Assembly: GCA_003152315.1 (NCBI GenBank)
Contig: PLZV01000033.1
Location: 1 to 39,686, forward strand
Direction: 5' to 3'
Origin: Verrucomicrobiota bacterium
Lineage (GTDB): Bacteria; Verrucomicrobiota; Verrucomicrobiia; Palsa-1439
Length of the DNA: 39,686 nt
The notes beneath the pieces are model-generated. The model made no database searches, was not told the origin of the DNA, and saw only the letters and a program-made list of their open reading frames with translations. A program made the position numbers and the translations under genes. How positions within the stretch are numbered: position 1 is the stretch's first letter; every line of letters starts with the position of its first letter. Positions 39,613-39,686 of the stretch are shown here, one piece after another.

Positions 39613-39686
39613 ATGGCGCACGAACTACCGAAACTGCCTTATTCGTACGACGCACTCGAGCCGCACATCGACGCGCGCACGATGGA
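39613..39686 (+). CDS. sod: Fe/Mn superoxide dismutase, 5' part only
   Basis: Only the first 24 residues are in the window. They include [20 protein letters not shown], which matches the N terminus of iron/manganese superoxide dismutases (E/[17 protein letters not shown]). The remaining active-site residues are outside. An AAAGGA site is about 9 nt upstream. Whether it is an Fe or Mn form cannot be told. Confidence 0.85.
   Translation, partial: MAHELPKLPYSYDALEPHIDARTM

Overview
The window is about 39.7 kb of GC-rich (roughly 58-60% by eye) bacterial chromosome. It has tightly packed operons separated by islands of short palindromic dispersed repeats. No rRNA, tRNA, CRISPR array or transposase was recognised. 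Gene content suggests a member of the Planctomycetes-Verrucomicrobia-Chlamydiae group, most likely Verrucomicrobiota. The reasons are a full rod-shape cluster (mreB-mreC-mreD-mrdA-rodA) followed by an RNase E/G gene, frequent GTG/TTG starts, large secreted HYR-domain proteins, and repeats of the KTNPP / TGTAGCGGCG kind. This placement is an inference and no marker gene proves it.

Layout. (1) 70-3925, minus strand: a compact operon miaA-hflX-amidase-radC-small membrane protein. (2) 4015-7225, plus: a 976-aa secreted beta-helix/HYR protein and a DUF167 protein. (3) 13091-7241, minus: a bufferin-type RiPP operon. It holds a Cys-rich precursor (bufA-like), a DUF692/MNIO enzyme (bufB-like) and a DUF2063 partner (bufC-like). 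These are followed on the same strand by a frameshifted thioredoxin-domain (DUF255) protein, a fatty acid desaturase, a secreted MsrA and a SnoaL-like protein. (4) 13545-16919, minus: an unknown membrane protein, a zinc-ribbon membrane protein, and an adenine methyltransferase fused to an Mrr-type nuclease domain. (5) 17214-18146: repeat island. (6) 20809-18147, minus: a CusRS-like two-component system followed by a DoxX gene, the class of protein that often accompanies bufferins. (7) A GT-C-like membrane protein. (8) 22641-30862, plus: mreB-mreC-mreD-mrdA-rodA-rng and an S41-family protein that has lost both catalytic residues. (9) 30863-31551: a second repeat island, an inverted diverged copy of the first. 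(10) 32746-31552, minus: two small exopolysaccharide/secretin-like genes. (11) 32897-37880, plus: a TPR protein, larB, an inserted mazEF module, a relict larB'-ORF-larC' segment, a small orphan gene, and larC. (12) A Trm112-like protein with a GT2 glycosyltransferase, then convergent Rieske and PGPGW genes. The start of a superoxide dismutase gene closes the window.

The most interesting systems are three. The first is the bufferin-like copper/metal-stress locus, with redox and membrane-repair genes and a possible regulator (CusRS-DoxX) 5 kb away. The second is the inactivated S41 pseudoprotease at the end of the cell-shape operon. The third is the lar locus, which shows a fossil of a second larB/larC operon interrupted by a toxin-antitoxin module.
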